Assembly: GCA_037349105.1 (NCBI GenBank) | Contig: JAYJMM010000004.1 | Location: forward strand, 3,561,001 to 3,625,000 | DNA length: 64,000 nucleotides | Reading direction: 5' to 3' | Origin: Limnomonas spitsbergensis | Taxonomy: Eukaryota > Chlorophyta > Chlorophyceae > Chlamydomonadales | Shown: in pieces, positions 42,601-53,449 of the stretch | Layout of the letters: each line of letters starts with the position of its first letter | Position numbering within the stretch: position 1 is the stretch's first letter | Position numbers and translations under genes: made by a program | Notes under the pieces: model-generated | Told to the model about the DNA's origin: nothing | Databases searched by the model: none | What the model saw: the letters and a program-made list of their open reading frames with translations, nothing else

Positions 42601-45600
42601 TAGGCGAGGGTGCTCGTAAGCTGCAAGCAAAGCTTGGTATGCCCACTTGCATGTTGTTGACCATATTCAATCCCTTTAGATTGGGCACTGGGTTGTGGAT
42701 GTTTGAGACAAGAAATGCTGGTTGGTAAGGTGCATTGACAGGGGTACACGAGCTAGGAGAACACTGGAAATGATGGAGGATGGCTTCTGTGCTGATTTTC
42801 TGAGACACTAGACCATCTTCAGCGTGGTCTCTCAGGCGGCCAGCAAGAGGCTGACTGGGGATCAAACCTTGACCGGCCTCTAGCCGGTAGTCCAAGCAAC
42901 AGGGCATGCTACACCTGGAACTCGTGGAAGTACCTGGATGTGGATGAAAAGTAACAGGACACACAAATAGCTCTGGAGGACTGCTATTGCTGCCCTTCCT
43001 TGCTTGTTGGACGATGTTTTTGATCAGTATGTCTTTGTCTCGGACCATCGTTGCATTTGTGTCTTTCTTAGTTAGTTTAATCCTAATATGCTCACCACGA
43101 TGAATGTGGTTGCCCGCAGATGCCGCCGCAGCTGCAGCAGCCCTGTGCTTTGTCTCAGACACACTCAAGTCATTGGCCGCACCAACAGCCATTGCACCCT
43201 TTGGGCCAGATGTCTGCATCCCAGACGCCTTTACAGGTTTGTGCAGTGGCACGCGCTGTCACTATGCCTGTTTCGCTATTGAAAGGAAGAAGGGTGCGTG
43301 TGTATTTGACCCTTGGGCACATTGGCTAGGGCTGATATGTGCAGCATGGAAGTCATGCCAGCCCCACTGATACCGCGCTTGCACACCTGTACTGCAGTCG
43401 GGAATGATGACGCCACCGCAAGCAGCACTCCCGACGCTCGAGTCCCAGATCCAGCAGCTGGCCCAGATGCAGGCGCAGCTTCTGCAGCTGCAGCAGCAGC
43501 AGCAACACTTCCTGAGGCCGCAGCCAGGCCCCATGGTCCTGATGCAGATGCTGATGCAGATGCAGGGCATGGTGGAGCCAATCGCGCCCTCAAGCTCGGC
43601 TCAGCTCCTCGGTGCGCCCATGCAACACCTCCTACCGCGCCAGCTGCCGGGGCTGCCGCAGCTTGGCGGCCTTCCGTCAGGTAGGACCAAGCGTTGCATG
43701 ACGAGTTCCTGTTGAGTCGTGAGTGGTTGACTGCTGTCTGTCAAGAGTGGGGTTTGCAGCAGGTGCCAAAGGCATCGACATCCGAGCCCATGATCCAAGC
43801 CCATGATGAGCACTCGTGATCATCAAGCAGTGATTAAAACTTCTGTGTCTGTGCTGATGGATGAAATAAATGGGCATTGAGCACTGGCCTTGCGCCCGAG
43901 GGCCCCTTTCTTGTTTAAAAACAGCCAGTGGCTCTGGTGTTGGCTGAAGCATCGGGGAGGTACATGGTTTCGAATTAGTCGCTGGGTGCAGCGGACTTTG
44001 CTGTGAATGAAAGCTGATTTACTGTTGCGCCCCCAGCCAGCGAGGAGCACAGCAGCATTCTCGACCTGGTTCCTCCTGACCTTGACCTGCGATGGGAATA
44101 AAGACTGGGGGAACCGAGCAGCAAGTCCAACGCGTGGTTGGCTAGAGCGTTTCAGTCGTCTTTTGCTCTTGGGTTTAACGCCACAATCATTTGAGAAAAT
44201 TAATGATAACACCCCAGGGCAAGTCCTCACTGTAGAAAGAAAGAAATAAAGCTACGCTCCGCAGGGGCGTGAAGGTTAAGGAAACAGCGTGGCATGGGCC
44301 TAGGCCGCGTCCGCGCTGTTACCATTCCCACTGTACCCTTGTGCCTTCTTCTGGGTTTCCTTCATCACATGTCTGCATTTGTAGGTGTTAACCCAGGCCT
44401 CCCCGGGTCTTCGATGGGATCCATGGGATCAAGACCAGGTGGGATCAGCCCCTCTCCACTGCTGGGAGGAGGAGGACGAGGAGGGGGGGGCCTGCCGCTT
44501 GTGCTGGCAGCAGTGCCCGCTCCCTTCCGTAACACGCCACAGGTGCAGGCACTGCCGGGCGCCCGCTCCGCACCTATGCAACACAGCATTAGCAGCCGGA
44601 AGCGTTTTGACCAGCCGGCAGAGATGAAAAGTTTGAAGCGGAAGGAGTGCAACAGGTGAGCGCAGCAGGTTGTATTGTTGCAACAGGGGGGCTCACCAGG
44701 TGCAACAGCTCCGCACATCAGATGAGCTATGCAGGTGATGCACATCAGATGAGCTATGCAGGTGATGCAGGGGATCAGTCCAGTGTTTTCATTAACGGGT
44801 GGGATTGGTAATAAAATGTCAGAGGAGCGATGTGTGATGTGTCTGCTTGGCCGGCCGGCTGCAGAAGGGGTGGAATGAGCTCTTGGTACATTCAACCGTA
44901 TGTGTTTTGCAGAAATATAATTTGGAAAGACCCTGCGCCAGAAGCTCAGTGTTGAACCTCCTGAATCCAAAATTTTCATGTCCTAGAACTCACCAGCATA
45001 CTGATATTCTGATAAAAATAAAATCTGGCATGCCATCTGTAGCCGGGGTCTTAAGAGGTCAGCCCTCGACACAAGTCATGAACAATGAGGACAATCTCAA
45101 TTTCTTCAAATGCCGTCTTCACCAGGGAGAGCGCCAGGCGCAGCCGCTTGCGCAAGCTGGCAGAAAACGAGGACATGGACGCCGATGTGGACCTGCTAAT
45201 ATCTGCAAACGACGTGCTCCACGACCAACTCAACCGGTTGCTGAATGCTGCACAGCTGTTACAGGTGTGTGATGCTATGGGAACAAGACGAGTGTACCCA
45301 GGGTTATGGCATCGGTAGACGACCCTGTCATGTCCTCAGAGTTGTCAGCGTTGCAACTCGTTTGTTCATGTAGAGGGCTTCCCCCCTAGGAACCCGCTTC
45401 AGAAAGGTACACATGTGCCCATACCAGCAAACACACTAGGACAGAGTCTTGCCTGCACCTCTGCCCTCCTTTTATGCCCTACACGACCTTAACTGTAATC
45501 CCTCGTTGCGTGCAGGCCCACAACGACGCCATGCAAGAGGGTCTAAGCCTCAAACTGTGTCAGAGACCTCTGACGCTGAAGGTGCTCCAAGCGGAGGCAC

Positions 45601-46343
45601 AGGGCGCGGCTGCTGTTGCAAGCATGCTGGCCGGTCACAGGCCCACTGCGATCACTACACAGCAGGCCGCTGCCAGCTCGCTTCCCGAGGCGGCACAAAG
45701 CTCTCTGCACGACATAATCGAGGTAGCCCCAGAGCCATATGAGATTGTCGACGGGTGCCTGGTGGGCCGGGGCGTGGAGCGCGTCCAGAGGACCCTGGAC
45801 TCGGATGGCTCGGATGGGGAGCTAGAACCGGAGGAGCAGGAGTTCCTGGCTGACATTAACAGGGGGGCAGGCATGGGCCCTTTGGTGTGGCCTGCCTATG
45901 TGAAAAAGGAAACGACCGCAGACGAGGATCAGGCAGACCCTCTAGCCTACACGGACATTGCGCGGCCTGCGCCAGAGGTGGTGTCCTGCGCCGCCGCCAA
46001 GCCCCCGCAGCATCTAGTCCTGTTTGAGGAGCGGCCCCAGGAGAGCAAGCGGGCGCTGGGACGCAGCGGGACCAAGGGCGAGGTCGTGTTCAGCGGGTTG
46101 ACTGGTATCCGCTGCTTCCCGGAGGCTGCCTCCTTGCGCAGCAGGCAGCCGCCGAGGGGTGCTCATGAGGCAGGGGATGAAGAGGGTGCCGCTGGTGTCG
46201 AGGTCTCTTCCTCCATCCCCAGCAACCCGACGGCCTCGACAACGCCCAACTCAAAGGACCCCACCACTACGCCCGCAGACCCTAGCGACCCAAGTGACCC
46301 CAACCTGGTCCACCCGGACGACGACAGCGATGGCCGGCAGTAA
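39651..46343 (+). CDS. bZIP transcription factor
   Basis: Secure exons, phases agreeing: 42251-42460, 43120-43236, 43398-43680, 44385-44655, 45126-45264, 45516-46343 (TAA). Probable 5' exons: 39651-39671 (ATG), 39934-40062 and 41998-42099; together 700 codons. The basic region is rebuilt across an intron: KRKECNR at the end of 44655, then ESARRSRLRK from 45126, the invariant N-x7-R core of plant-type bZIP proteins. Leu-rich heptads follow (DVDLLISANDVLHDQLNRLL). The N-terminal half is rich in Gln, Met and Pro (MLMQMQGM; LLQLQQQQQHF), as in activation domains; the 276-residue last exon is acidic and ends in a Ser/Thr/Pro/Asp tail. It should bind ACGT-core sites as a dimer in the nucleus. The first two exons (GRE-like LLAKIKRVHAAEVVKLTSTK) could belong to a separate small gene. 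Confidence 0.85.
40230..40382 (-). mobile_element. Truncated LINE 3' tail copy
   Basis: Starts AACGTTACATCTCTGGGCCC on the plus strand and runs to CAAAGAAGACCAAGTCCAAC. It matches the tail at 16849-17019 in inverted orientation and lies in an early intron of the bZIP locus. Confidence 0.78.
40590..41052. repeat. Minisatellite, about 23-bp unit, about 20 copies
   Basis: Units of the form CATGATCCCAGC(C/T)AGGTCCC with AGG, AATA or AGGG variants. It lies in an early intron of the bZIP locus. The units are more varied than in the other arrays of this window, which suggests an older or less homogenised array. Confidence 0.93.
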
Positions 46344-47952
46344 GAGCCCTCTCCCAGGCTATGGTCTGGTAAGGTGACCTGGACAGGCCCATCTTAATCG
46401 CACACTCCTGCCGCAAATTGTTAACGCGTGTGGTGGGATGCATTGCATAGGCAGCTCAGGCAGCGAGGGTATGGCCTTACGAGCAGCAGAAGTGCAGGTT
46501 TCGCGTTAGATGCAGGGGTCCTATATGAACCGTTGTACCTTGGGGGCATAGGGCTTTGTGTTGCTGGGCGGAGTGGGCGCAAATCCTAGGGGGTCAGCCA
46601 CCATCCGACGCCGTTTCTTGTGTGCAGGCATTTGTTTGTGAGCGTGAAGCTTGTTGGTTGGTCACTCACATCACTCAATTTACCAGTTGCTGCTTATCAG
46701 CATAGGCTGCATCAACAAGTGGCGTGCTGAGTTGCTGTGTATTTGGTGTCAACCTCCCTCCCTATCATGCCATTGAAAACGTCTCTGTTTATCTATCTGT
46801 CTGGGCCACTGCTAGACGAGCATACGTCTATTTCTATCCTTGTGTTGTTGGGCCATTTGACTGAACGGTGCGAGTGGTGGTGCACAGGGCTGCCTGTCCG
46901 TGGACCTGACCAGATCGCTGGACGCCGTATTGATGCTATGACCTCAGGTGGTATCACTTACATGGTTCAATATTCGAGGTTATAATACCGTACTTATGCT
47001 AGTCCAAAATTGCAAACTGTATACTGGCCTTTCGTGGGGGCAAACGCACACCCTTAATGGTGTATTTTTATGGCTTGTGCCCCACCACGTCTCTTGTCAA
47101 GGTATATTTGAGTATATACAAAGGTACATACATATATTTGATGGCATCACTATGACTTGCCAACGTAAAATGTCTTAATACCGGCTGGATTTTTATCAAT
47201 TACACCTACCGTATTCTATCTATTTACAGTAAATGAAGAGGCTCCTCGCATGTGCGTCGCATACGAGAGCAACAACGTAGCATCTCGCATGCCTGCTGTT
47301 GCATACACTTTTTCACACCTTACCCTTGAAAACCCCTTCATGTACCTATCACATCAACATAATCAGGCCGTATGCCTGCCGGGTAAATCCGCCTCAGATC
47401 TCTGTCTGTTTCCAAGTATTTCCTTACGTACCTGTCAGCACCCTAGTTGCCAGCAGTCTAATAATCTCTGTTTACAATTATAGATGCATTTATCAGGTAA
47501 TACATGCCTGCAAAAAATCTTGTCGATTGCATGCTTCCTTGGCATGTGTACTACTGTAGTTTTGCCTTGACGCATGATGACTGCACTGAACGTAACAGTG
47601 AACCGTGATTATACCATCAGTATCTCTTGACTGAAACTCGCTTAACAAGGGCGTACTGTATGATTGCACTTGAATGCTTGTCCTCTTTTATAATCCCCAC
47701 TGGGATATTTCTTTCGTGTGGCAGCTGCCTGGCTCACCACCCTGCACGTGCTATGTCGATCAATTTTTACCCCTGCTTCGGTAAAGGTTTATCTCTAACT
47801 CTTTGTAACAGACATTCAACTCTGGCTACAATCTTGGAAATTTCGACAATTTAGGAATTACGATCCCCATTCGGGCAATGCCCCAACTAACTCAAGTAAA
47901 GAGGCCTTTTGGACCATGGGCAGAGTATGTCCTAGCTCTCGAATAAGACAAC
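46344..47952. other. AT-richer intergenic region, nothing recognised
   Basis: Downstream of the bZIP gene the base composition falls in GC. I see no splice-supported exon, RNA gene or repeat array here. A TGTAA occurs near 47,807, too far to assign. Confidence 0.4.
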
Positions 47953-48084
47953 TTAAAGCTGGCCCCTCGCCCACGCCAGCAGATTTCTCATCACCGCCGC
48001 AAATCGATCCGATGGTTTACGAGTGCACTCGTAAACCACGTAGATGAGTGTCTCAACCACGCCGTACGTGATTGAGTTGAAACT
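47953..48084 (-). CDS. Candidate terminal exon of an unknown host gene
   Basis: The minus strand is open from about 48,135 to a TAA at 47,953. After a possible acceptor (ATTCCAG, 48,085) it encodes RSFNSITYGVVETLIYVVYE followed by CTRKPSDRFAAVMRNLLAWA. The codon choice and the hydrophobic pattern look like a protein C-terminus. No family is recognised. The retrotransposon lies immediately upstream in the gene's direction, so if real the gene was interrupted, possibly in an intron. Homology is the only way to decide. Confidence 0.35.
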   Translation of the reverse strand, partial: SFNSITYGVVETLIYVVYECTRKPSDRFAAVMRNLLAWARGQL

Positions 48085-48234
48085 CCTGGGCCCAGCTGGA
48101 ATGAGCTCATCTCCAGAGGCGTCAATGTCCGATTTTAAGAACAGGGAAAGAAGAGAATAGGGAAATGAAGCCAGGGACAGTACTGCACTTCTCTATCTTA
48201 GTTAGTCATCAAAGAGTAAGGTCGTGTTTCCATT

Positions 48235-48239
48235 GGTAT
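48235..48239. repeat. Left target-site duplication of the LTR element
   Basis: GGTAT directly before the first LTR base. The same five bases follow the right LTR at 55745-55749. Confidence 0.9.
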
Positions 48240-48642
48240 TGAAGAGGTCCTAGGTGCCCTAGGGGGCAGGACTCTTATATCTAGACAGGGACTCACTAGT
48301 AGAGGAACGTGAAGGGGAGTCCGGGACGGTGTTGAGGGTAGACGAGTAGTCGGAGAGTTGACTGAGGGGGGACTAGGTGCTCACGAGGGGAGACTGCTGG
48401 AGACTAGAGATTTGATAGTGGGACAGTCAGGTATTGAGCCTGATGGATTGATCTCGTCTGAGACTTCCCGATGCCTAGCAGAGCTCGCTTATATGGGAGG
48501 TGCAGGGTTTAACCCGTGAGGGTTCTGGTCTGGGCTTGCCAGGCGACCCTGCAACTTCCGTATGGAGCGTAAGCGCCGATAACGTAAGGCAGGTCGCGTC
48601 AGCGACTGGTAATTCTGGGGTACTGGTTACATGACCATTACA
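48240..48642 (-). repeat. 3' LTR of the rearranged element
   Basis: Runs TGTAATGGTCATG to CCTCTTCA on the minus strand (TG...CA ends). Same length and, by eye, same sequence as the other two LTRs. Confidence 0.95.
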
Positions 48643-48658
48643 TACCTCCCCCCTAGGC
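48643..48658 (-). promoter_or_regulatory. Polypurine tract
   Basis: The minus strand reads CCTAGGGGGGAGGTA directly before the 3' LTR, as expected for the plus-strand DNA primer of a retrotransposon. Confidence 0.85.
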
Positions 48659-48996
48659 TGCGTGCCGAGCGCGGTGGAAGGTAAATGTTAGTGAACTGGA
48701 ACTCGGAATGTTGCAGTATTTAATCAATTAAATGCAAACATGAAATCTGGAGCAAGTTATCTTGGAACTGCTAGAGTACTTGATTGTCCGCTGGAAAAAT
48801 TAACTCAAGTCTGGATCTAGGTTGAATTATAACGAGAAGTGAAATCTGAGCAGCTTGCCAGGCTGGGCAGTATCGGTTCTCAAAGGAATTCAAGACAAGG
48901 TTCAGAAAGAAAGAAAAAAATCTGACTGGTCTGGTTTAGAGTTAGGTCTCGATCTGGGACTAGGGGTATGGACCTTGAATACTAGACAAGTGCTGG

Positions 48997-50537
48997 TTAC
49001 TCAAAAAGGTTTTGAGCGTCAAGGAGTAATTCAGGAGTCAGGTTCTTGAGTGGCTCCCATGAATTGTGAGTGTCATCGTAACCAAGCCATTTGATTAGGA
49101 CCTGCTTGACTCGCTTTTTGCCGACTCGTCGAATGCGATGTGACAAGAGCGACTCGACCTGGTATAATGGTAAACCATCCACGACTTGAGGCTCGACAGG
49201 TACTGGGTTTGAACTGGTACTGGGCTTGAACTGTCGTAAGAGTGACACGTGGAAGACTGGGTGAACTCGAGTGTAATTCTCGGGTAGTTGCAACCTAGCA
49301 GCATTGCCACCAGAAGTTAAACTCAGGATTGTCACTGGGCCGATATACTTGGGATGAAGTTTCTTAACTCCGGTCTGGAACTTGAAGTTTCTTGTTGACA
49401 GGAGAACTTGGTCACCTGCTTGAAAAGTGTGAGGTGCTCGGAAGCGCGTGTCAGCGTACGACGACTGGCGATCCTGCGCAGCTCGTAATAGTTTCTGAAC
49501 TTGAACTAGAGTGTCATCCAGGTCACTGAAGACTGAATCAAGAGCTGGAATTTGCTTGTCTGGAATGTCGATTGACAAAGGGGTATACGGGTTGCGTCCA
49601 CAGTTCAGGTAGAACGGGGTGTGCCTGGTCGTACTGGTCTTGGCATTGTTAATGGACATAGCAACAACTGGTAGGAGTTCTTCCCAAGTGACATGGTTTC
49701 CATCAATGAAATGCCTAAGCACTTCTTCGACGACTCGATTCATTCGCTCTGTTTGACCATCTGTTTGGGGGTGGAAAGCAGTTGAAAATCTGGGCTGTAC
49801 ACCAAGGCGGTGACACATGGTCTTCCAGAATGACGAAGTGAATCGAACATCTCTGTCAGAAATGATGTTTCTAGGAAAACCGTGATGCTGGAATACATGT
49901 GAGATGAAAACTCGAGCAACATCTTCAGATGTGCTAGATTTCCTGACTGGGGCTAGACAAACAAACTTTGTAAGCTTGTCCACAATGACCATGATGCCAT
50001 CATGACCACTGGCTGACTGGGGCAAGTCAAACACAAAGTCCATGGTGACAGTGTGCCATCTGGAATCAGGGATTTCTAGTGGCTGGTTTAGACCAAAGGG
50101 CCTCTTGTTTGCAGACTTGTTCCTCTGGCATGAGGCACATGATGAGACGTACTTTTGTACATCTGCCTGGATTGAGGGCCACCAAAATTGGCGTTTGATG
50201 TGGTCCAGTGTTGTCTTCCAATTGAAATGTCCTGCAAGGGGTGAATCATGGTGATCTCGAATGACTTCTTGTCGAAGTGCTACTGGGATAATGACTAGGC
50301 CTGCATGAGACCAGTAGCCATTGCTAAAGGACCATTCTCGAGTTTTACTGGAAAGTTTGAATTCTGGATCAATGCTAGACTCGTTCTTGATTCTTTGCAT
50401 GAAATCTGGGCATGACTCGTTAACTGTGATTGCAAATAGCATTGCAGCATGGGCAGGTCCTTGGTGTGGCAACCTGGAAAGGGAATCAGCTGGGTTGGTA
50501 GCACCTGGTCGGTACTTGCTCGTACGACCGACCGACC
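48997..50537 (-). pseudogene. Partial pol: RNase H tail, integrase and chromodomain
   Basis: The frame is open from about 50,537 and an internal Met lies at 50,472. It starts with the end of RNase H (NPADSLSRLPH), then the integrase HHCC zinc finger (DHHDSPLAGHF ... CASCQRNK), the DDE core (TMDFVFDLP; IISDRDVRF; FHPQTDGQTERMNRVVEEV), a GPY/F-type segment (HPKYIGPVTIL) and a C-terminal chromodomain (KQVLIKWLGYDDTHNSWEPL). The chromodomain places it with the chromoviruses of the Ty3/gypsy group; such domains guide insertion to modified chromatin. All integrase catalytic residues look intact. The reverse transcriptase part is absent, so it is a truncated reading frame rather than a working gene. 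Confidence 0.93.
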
Positions 50538-50807
50538 GAATTCAAACTTTCCAGTAAAACTCGAGAATGGTCCTTTAGCAATGGCTACTGGTCTCATGCA
50601 GGCCTAGTCATTATCCCAGTAGCACTTCGACAAGAAGTCATTCGAGATCACCATGATTCACCCCTTGCAGGACATTTCAATTGGAAGACAACACTGGACC
50701 ACATCAAACGCCAATTTTGGTGGCCCTCAATCCAGGCAGATGTACAAAAGTACGTCTCATCATGTGCCTCATGCCAGAGGAACAAGTCTGCAAACTAGAG
50801 GCCCTTT
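50096..50807. repeat. Inverted repeat of integrase sequence
   Basis: Arms 50,096-50,364 and 50,538-50,807, about 270 bp each, with few differences, around a 173-bp loop (50,365-50,537) that encodes the RNase H end. The right arm is joined to the LTR at 50,810 with only two extra bases. Confidence 0.93.
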
Positions 50808-50809
50808 TA

Positions 50810-51212
50810 TGTAATGGTCATGTAACCAGTACCCCAGAATTACCAGTCGCTGACGCGACCTGCCTTACGTTATCGGCGCTTACGCTCCATACGGAAGTTG
50901 CAGGGTCGCCTGGCAAGCCCAGACCAGAACCCTCACGGGTTAAACCCTGCACCTCCCATATAAGCGAGCTCTGCTAGGCATCGGGAAGTCTCAGACGAGA
51001 TCAATCCATCAGGCTCAATACCTGACTGTCCCACTATCAAATCTCTAGTCTCCAGCAGTCTCCCCTCGTGAGCACCTAGTCCCCCCTCAGTCAACTCTCC
51101 GACTACTCGTCTACCCTCAACACCGTCCCGGACTCCCCTTCACGTTCCTCTACTAGTGAGTCCCTGTCTAGATATAAGAGTCCTGCCCCCTAGGGCACCT
51201 AGGACCTCTTCA
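50810..51212 (+). repeat. Internal LTR in inverted orientation
   Basis: TGTAATGGTCATG to CCTCTTCA on the plus strand, 403 bp, opposite to the two outer LTRs. Followed by TGGTTCCAGAGCC, a primer-binding site close to the initiator-methionine tRNA type (51,214-51,225). Confidence 0.95.
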
Positions 51213-51616
51213 GTGGTTCCAGAGCCTTATCGGTTCGATCCTGTCGCAGTTTCATTGACAGAACCCTGCCGTCGGCTCGAAAGAGTTTTGAGACACGCGC
51301 GCTGGGCAGTCGCGTCCCTTAGACCTGTCAGGGTTAAAACTATTCGAATTCCAGTACCGACCCCAGTCCAGTGTCCGGATCAGGGCCAACCCCAGAGCAA
51401 CTCGACAGTATCTACTATTGGTCTGACAAGCTCGGCGGAGCCGACGGATTTCCAGCCCTTGTCCCGAGTCCCAGGCACGCACTTGTTGCGTTGACTGAGT
51501 CTAGTAAGTGTCGTAACTTGAGTTGTTCGACTCCGACGGTTTGAATTCCGTACACTCCAGTCCAGACCAGTCATAAGCTTCCTGATTGCTGAACTTTCAC
51601 AGTAATTCACAATCTA

Positions 51617-53128
51617 ATGGTCGCTAAACGAAACAAATCCAAACGCGCAGTGAACAACCTTCAAGTCGACAACCCAGCTCCTGCCCAGCTTCCCGCCATT
51701 GTCGTTCCCGACATGGTCGCTGCAGCACCAGCACCAGCACCAGCACCAGTACCAGCACCAGTACCAGCACCAGCACCAGCACCAGTACCAGCACCAGCAC
51801 AAGCCCCTGTCCCAATTGCGGTAGCTGCACCGAGACCAGCTCTCCAGCCCATCGCTGTGGCTTCCGTGGCACCTGCAACATACGCAGCGGTGGCCAACCC
51901 TCGAGTCTTGATCACACCTTGCGTCGCTGGCTGCAGCACGGACCCTCTACCGGCCCAGCATACCTCGTCCTACATGCAGGACGATATGTTCGAGCAATTC
52001 AAGAAACAACTCAAGCAAGGTGAATTGCAACTCTTGCAGTCACTCTTAACCAGACTAGATTCAACTGCTGTCCCAGCGCAGCATGTTGTTACTCCTACCG
52101 TTCGTCTTGTCGGGAATCCTGTTACCAGTGTACCCACCCAAGTTCAAATCCCAGTACCTGTCAGACGCGAGACTGACTATCGTCGTCGTCCCCCAGCCTT
52201 GCCTGCACCAGGCCGAATGAACAAGCCGTTCTTCCAACAGTGCAAGAACAAGCCGAGATTAATCGCGATGAGCTTCGAGGAGCTCAGGCGCTGGCTGCTC
52301 GAGAACGGTCACCGCTACCCCGAGGACATGTCTGTCTTTATCGACGATCCCGAGGTCAAGGAGTTCTTAATGAACTACATCGAGTCCCACATGCTGTTCG
52401 AGCAAAACGAGTTCATCCTGGCCCTCACAAACTTCGTGTCCGGCGAGGTACGTTCAGCAGTTGACATTGCCCGCGAACAACTAGTCGGTCGTATGATCAC
52501 CCAGGGTGCCCAGTCAGCCTCCCAGTACTCCCAGCAATTCCTGAACGTGACCAGACTCTTGCCCGACGAATCTCAAGCAACCTTGTGCGTCCATTACCTA
52601 TCAGGCATGGATCCATCCCTGAAACAACGCTGCATTCTAGACAAGGATGGAAATACCTGGCAATCCCTGCCAAACCTCATGAAATTCGCATATGTCGAGG
52701 ACCTGCGAATGACCAGTGCACGTGCCTGTTTCGTACCAGTACCCAGATCCAGCTACACCCCAGTATCAAGATCCAGTTACACCCCAGTGACCAGACCCAG
52801 CTACCGCACAGATACCAGACCAGTGCACAAACCCGAGTACCCTGCCAAAACACAGGACTTCCAGCAGCCGCGACGCGCTCGGCTGGCACACACCGAGTCC
52901 GTTCCGAAGAGGAAGATCGAGCCCAGCGCCCAGACCAGCTCCGGGAAAGAGGCCAAAAACTTCAAGACCCCATTCGAGTCCTGCCCGTACTACAAGTACG
53001 TGGGTGCACTGAGCATCGCTGCGAAGCAGTCATTGAACGAGTATAACCTGTGCTGGTACTGCCGGGCAGGTTGCCACCAAGCCAAGAACTGCCCTGAGAA
53101 GAAGGAAAACAAGCCTCCTTCCCAGTAG
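51617..53128 (+). CDS. Gag protein, plus-strand copy
   Basis: 503 residues, starting MVAKRNKSKRAVNN. An Ala-Pro-Val repeat occupies about residues 35-72. The middle holds the retrotransposon Gag capsid-like region (AMSFEELRRWLLENGHRYPE; ALTNFVSGEVRSAVDIAREQ; FLNVTRLLPDES). Residues 479-492 form a zinc knuckle, CWYCRAGCHQAKNC (C-x2-C-x4-H-x4-C), that binds RNA. The product would coat the element RNA in virus-like particles. It is intact and could be expressed from its own LTR (50,810-51,212). After the stop a second frame with RCHVCTAVENHVSDLMN begins the pol region. Confidence 0.92.
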   Translation: MVAKRNKSKRAVNNLQVDNPAPAQLPAIVVPDMVAAAPAPAPAPVPAPVPAPAPAPVPAPAQAPVPIAVAAPRPALQPIAVASVAPATYAAVANPRVLITPCVAGCSTDPLPAQHTSSYMQDDMFEQFKKQLKQGELQLLQSLLTRLDSTAVPAQHVVTPTVRLVGNPVTSVPTQVQIPVPVRRETDYRRRPPALPAPGRMNKPFFQQCKNKPRLIAMSFEELRRWLLENGHRYPEDMSVFIDDPEVKEFLMNYIESHMLFEQNEFILALTNFVSGEVRSAVDIAREQLVGRMITQGAQSASQYSQQFLNVTRLLPDESQATLCVHYLSGMDPSLKQRCILDKDGNTWQSLPNLMKFAYVEDLRMTSARACFVPVPRSSYTPVSRSSYTPVTRPSYRTDTRPVHKPEYPAKTQDFQQPRRARLAHTESVPKRKIEPSAQTSSGKEAKNFKTPFESCPYYKYVGALSIAAKQSLNEYNLCWYCRAGCHQAKNCPEKKENKPPSQ

Positions 53129-53449
53129 GAATTTTTGCAGGAGGTATTCCCGGGTCCCCCTCCTGTCTCTAGATGTCATGTGTGCACTGCAGTTGAGAAT
53201 CACGTGTCTGACTTGATGAACTCTAGCTTCCTGACGTACGACCGAGTGAACGTAAATCTGGTGTTTGTCTGGAGAGTTGGAGTGAATGACTGGAAGCGTG
53301 CAGGTACAATTCAAATGTTCGTTACAAATCACTCGGTCGTACGTCAGGAAGCTAGAGTTCATCAAGTCAGACACGTGATTCTCAACTGCAGTGCACACAT
53401 GACATCTAGAGACAGGAGGGGGACCCGGGAATACCTCCTGCAAAAATTC

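Noticed and set aside
51614..51939. Cys/Trp-rich or Val/Leu-rich small proteins opposite gag
   Set aside because: Antisense reading of the Ala-Pro codon repeat.
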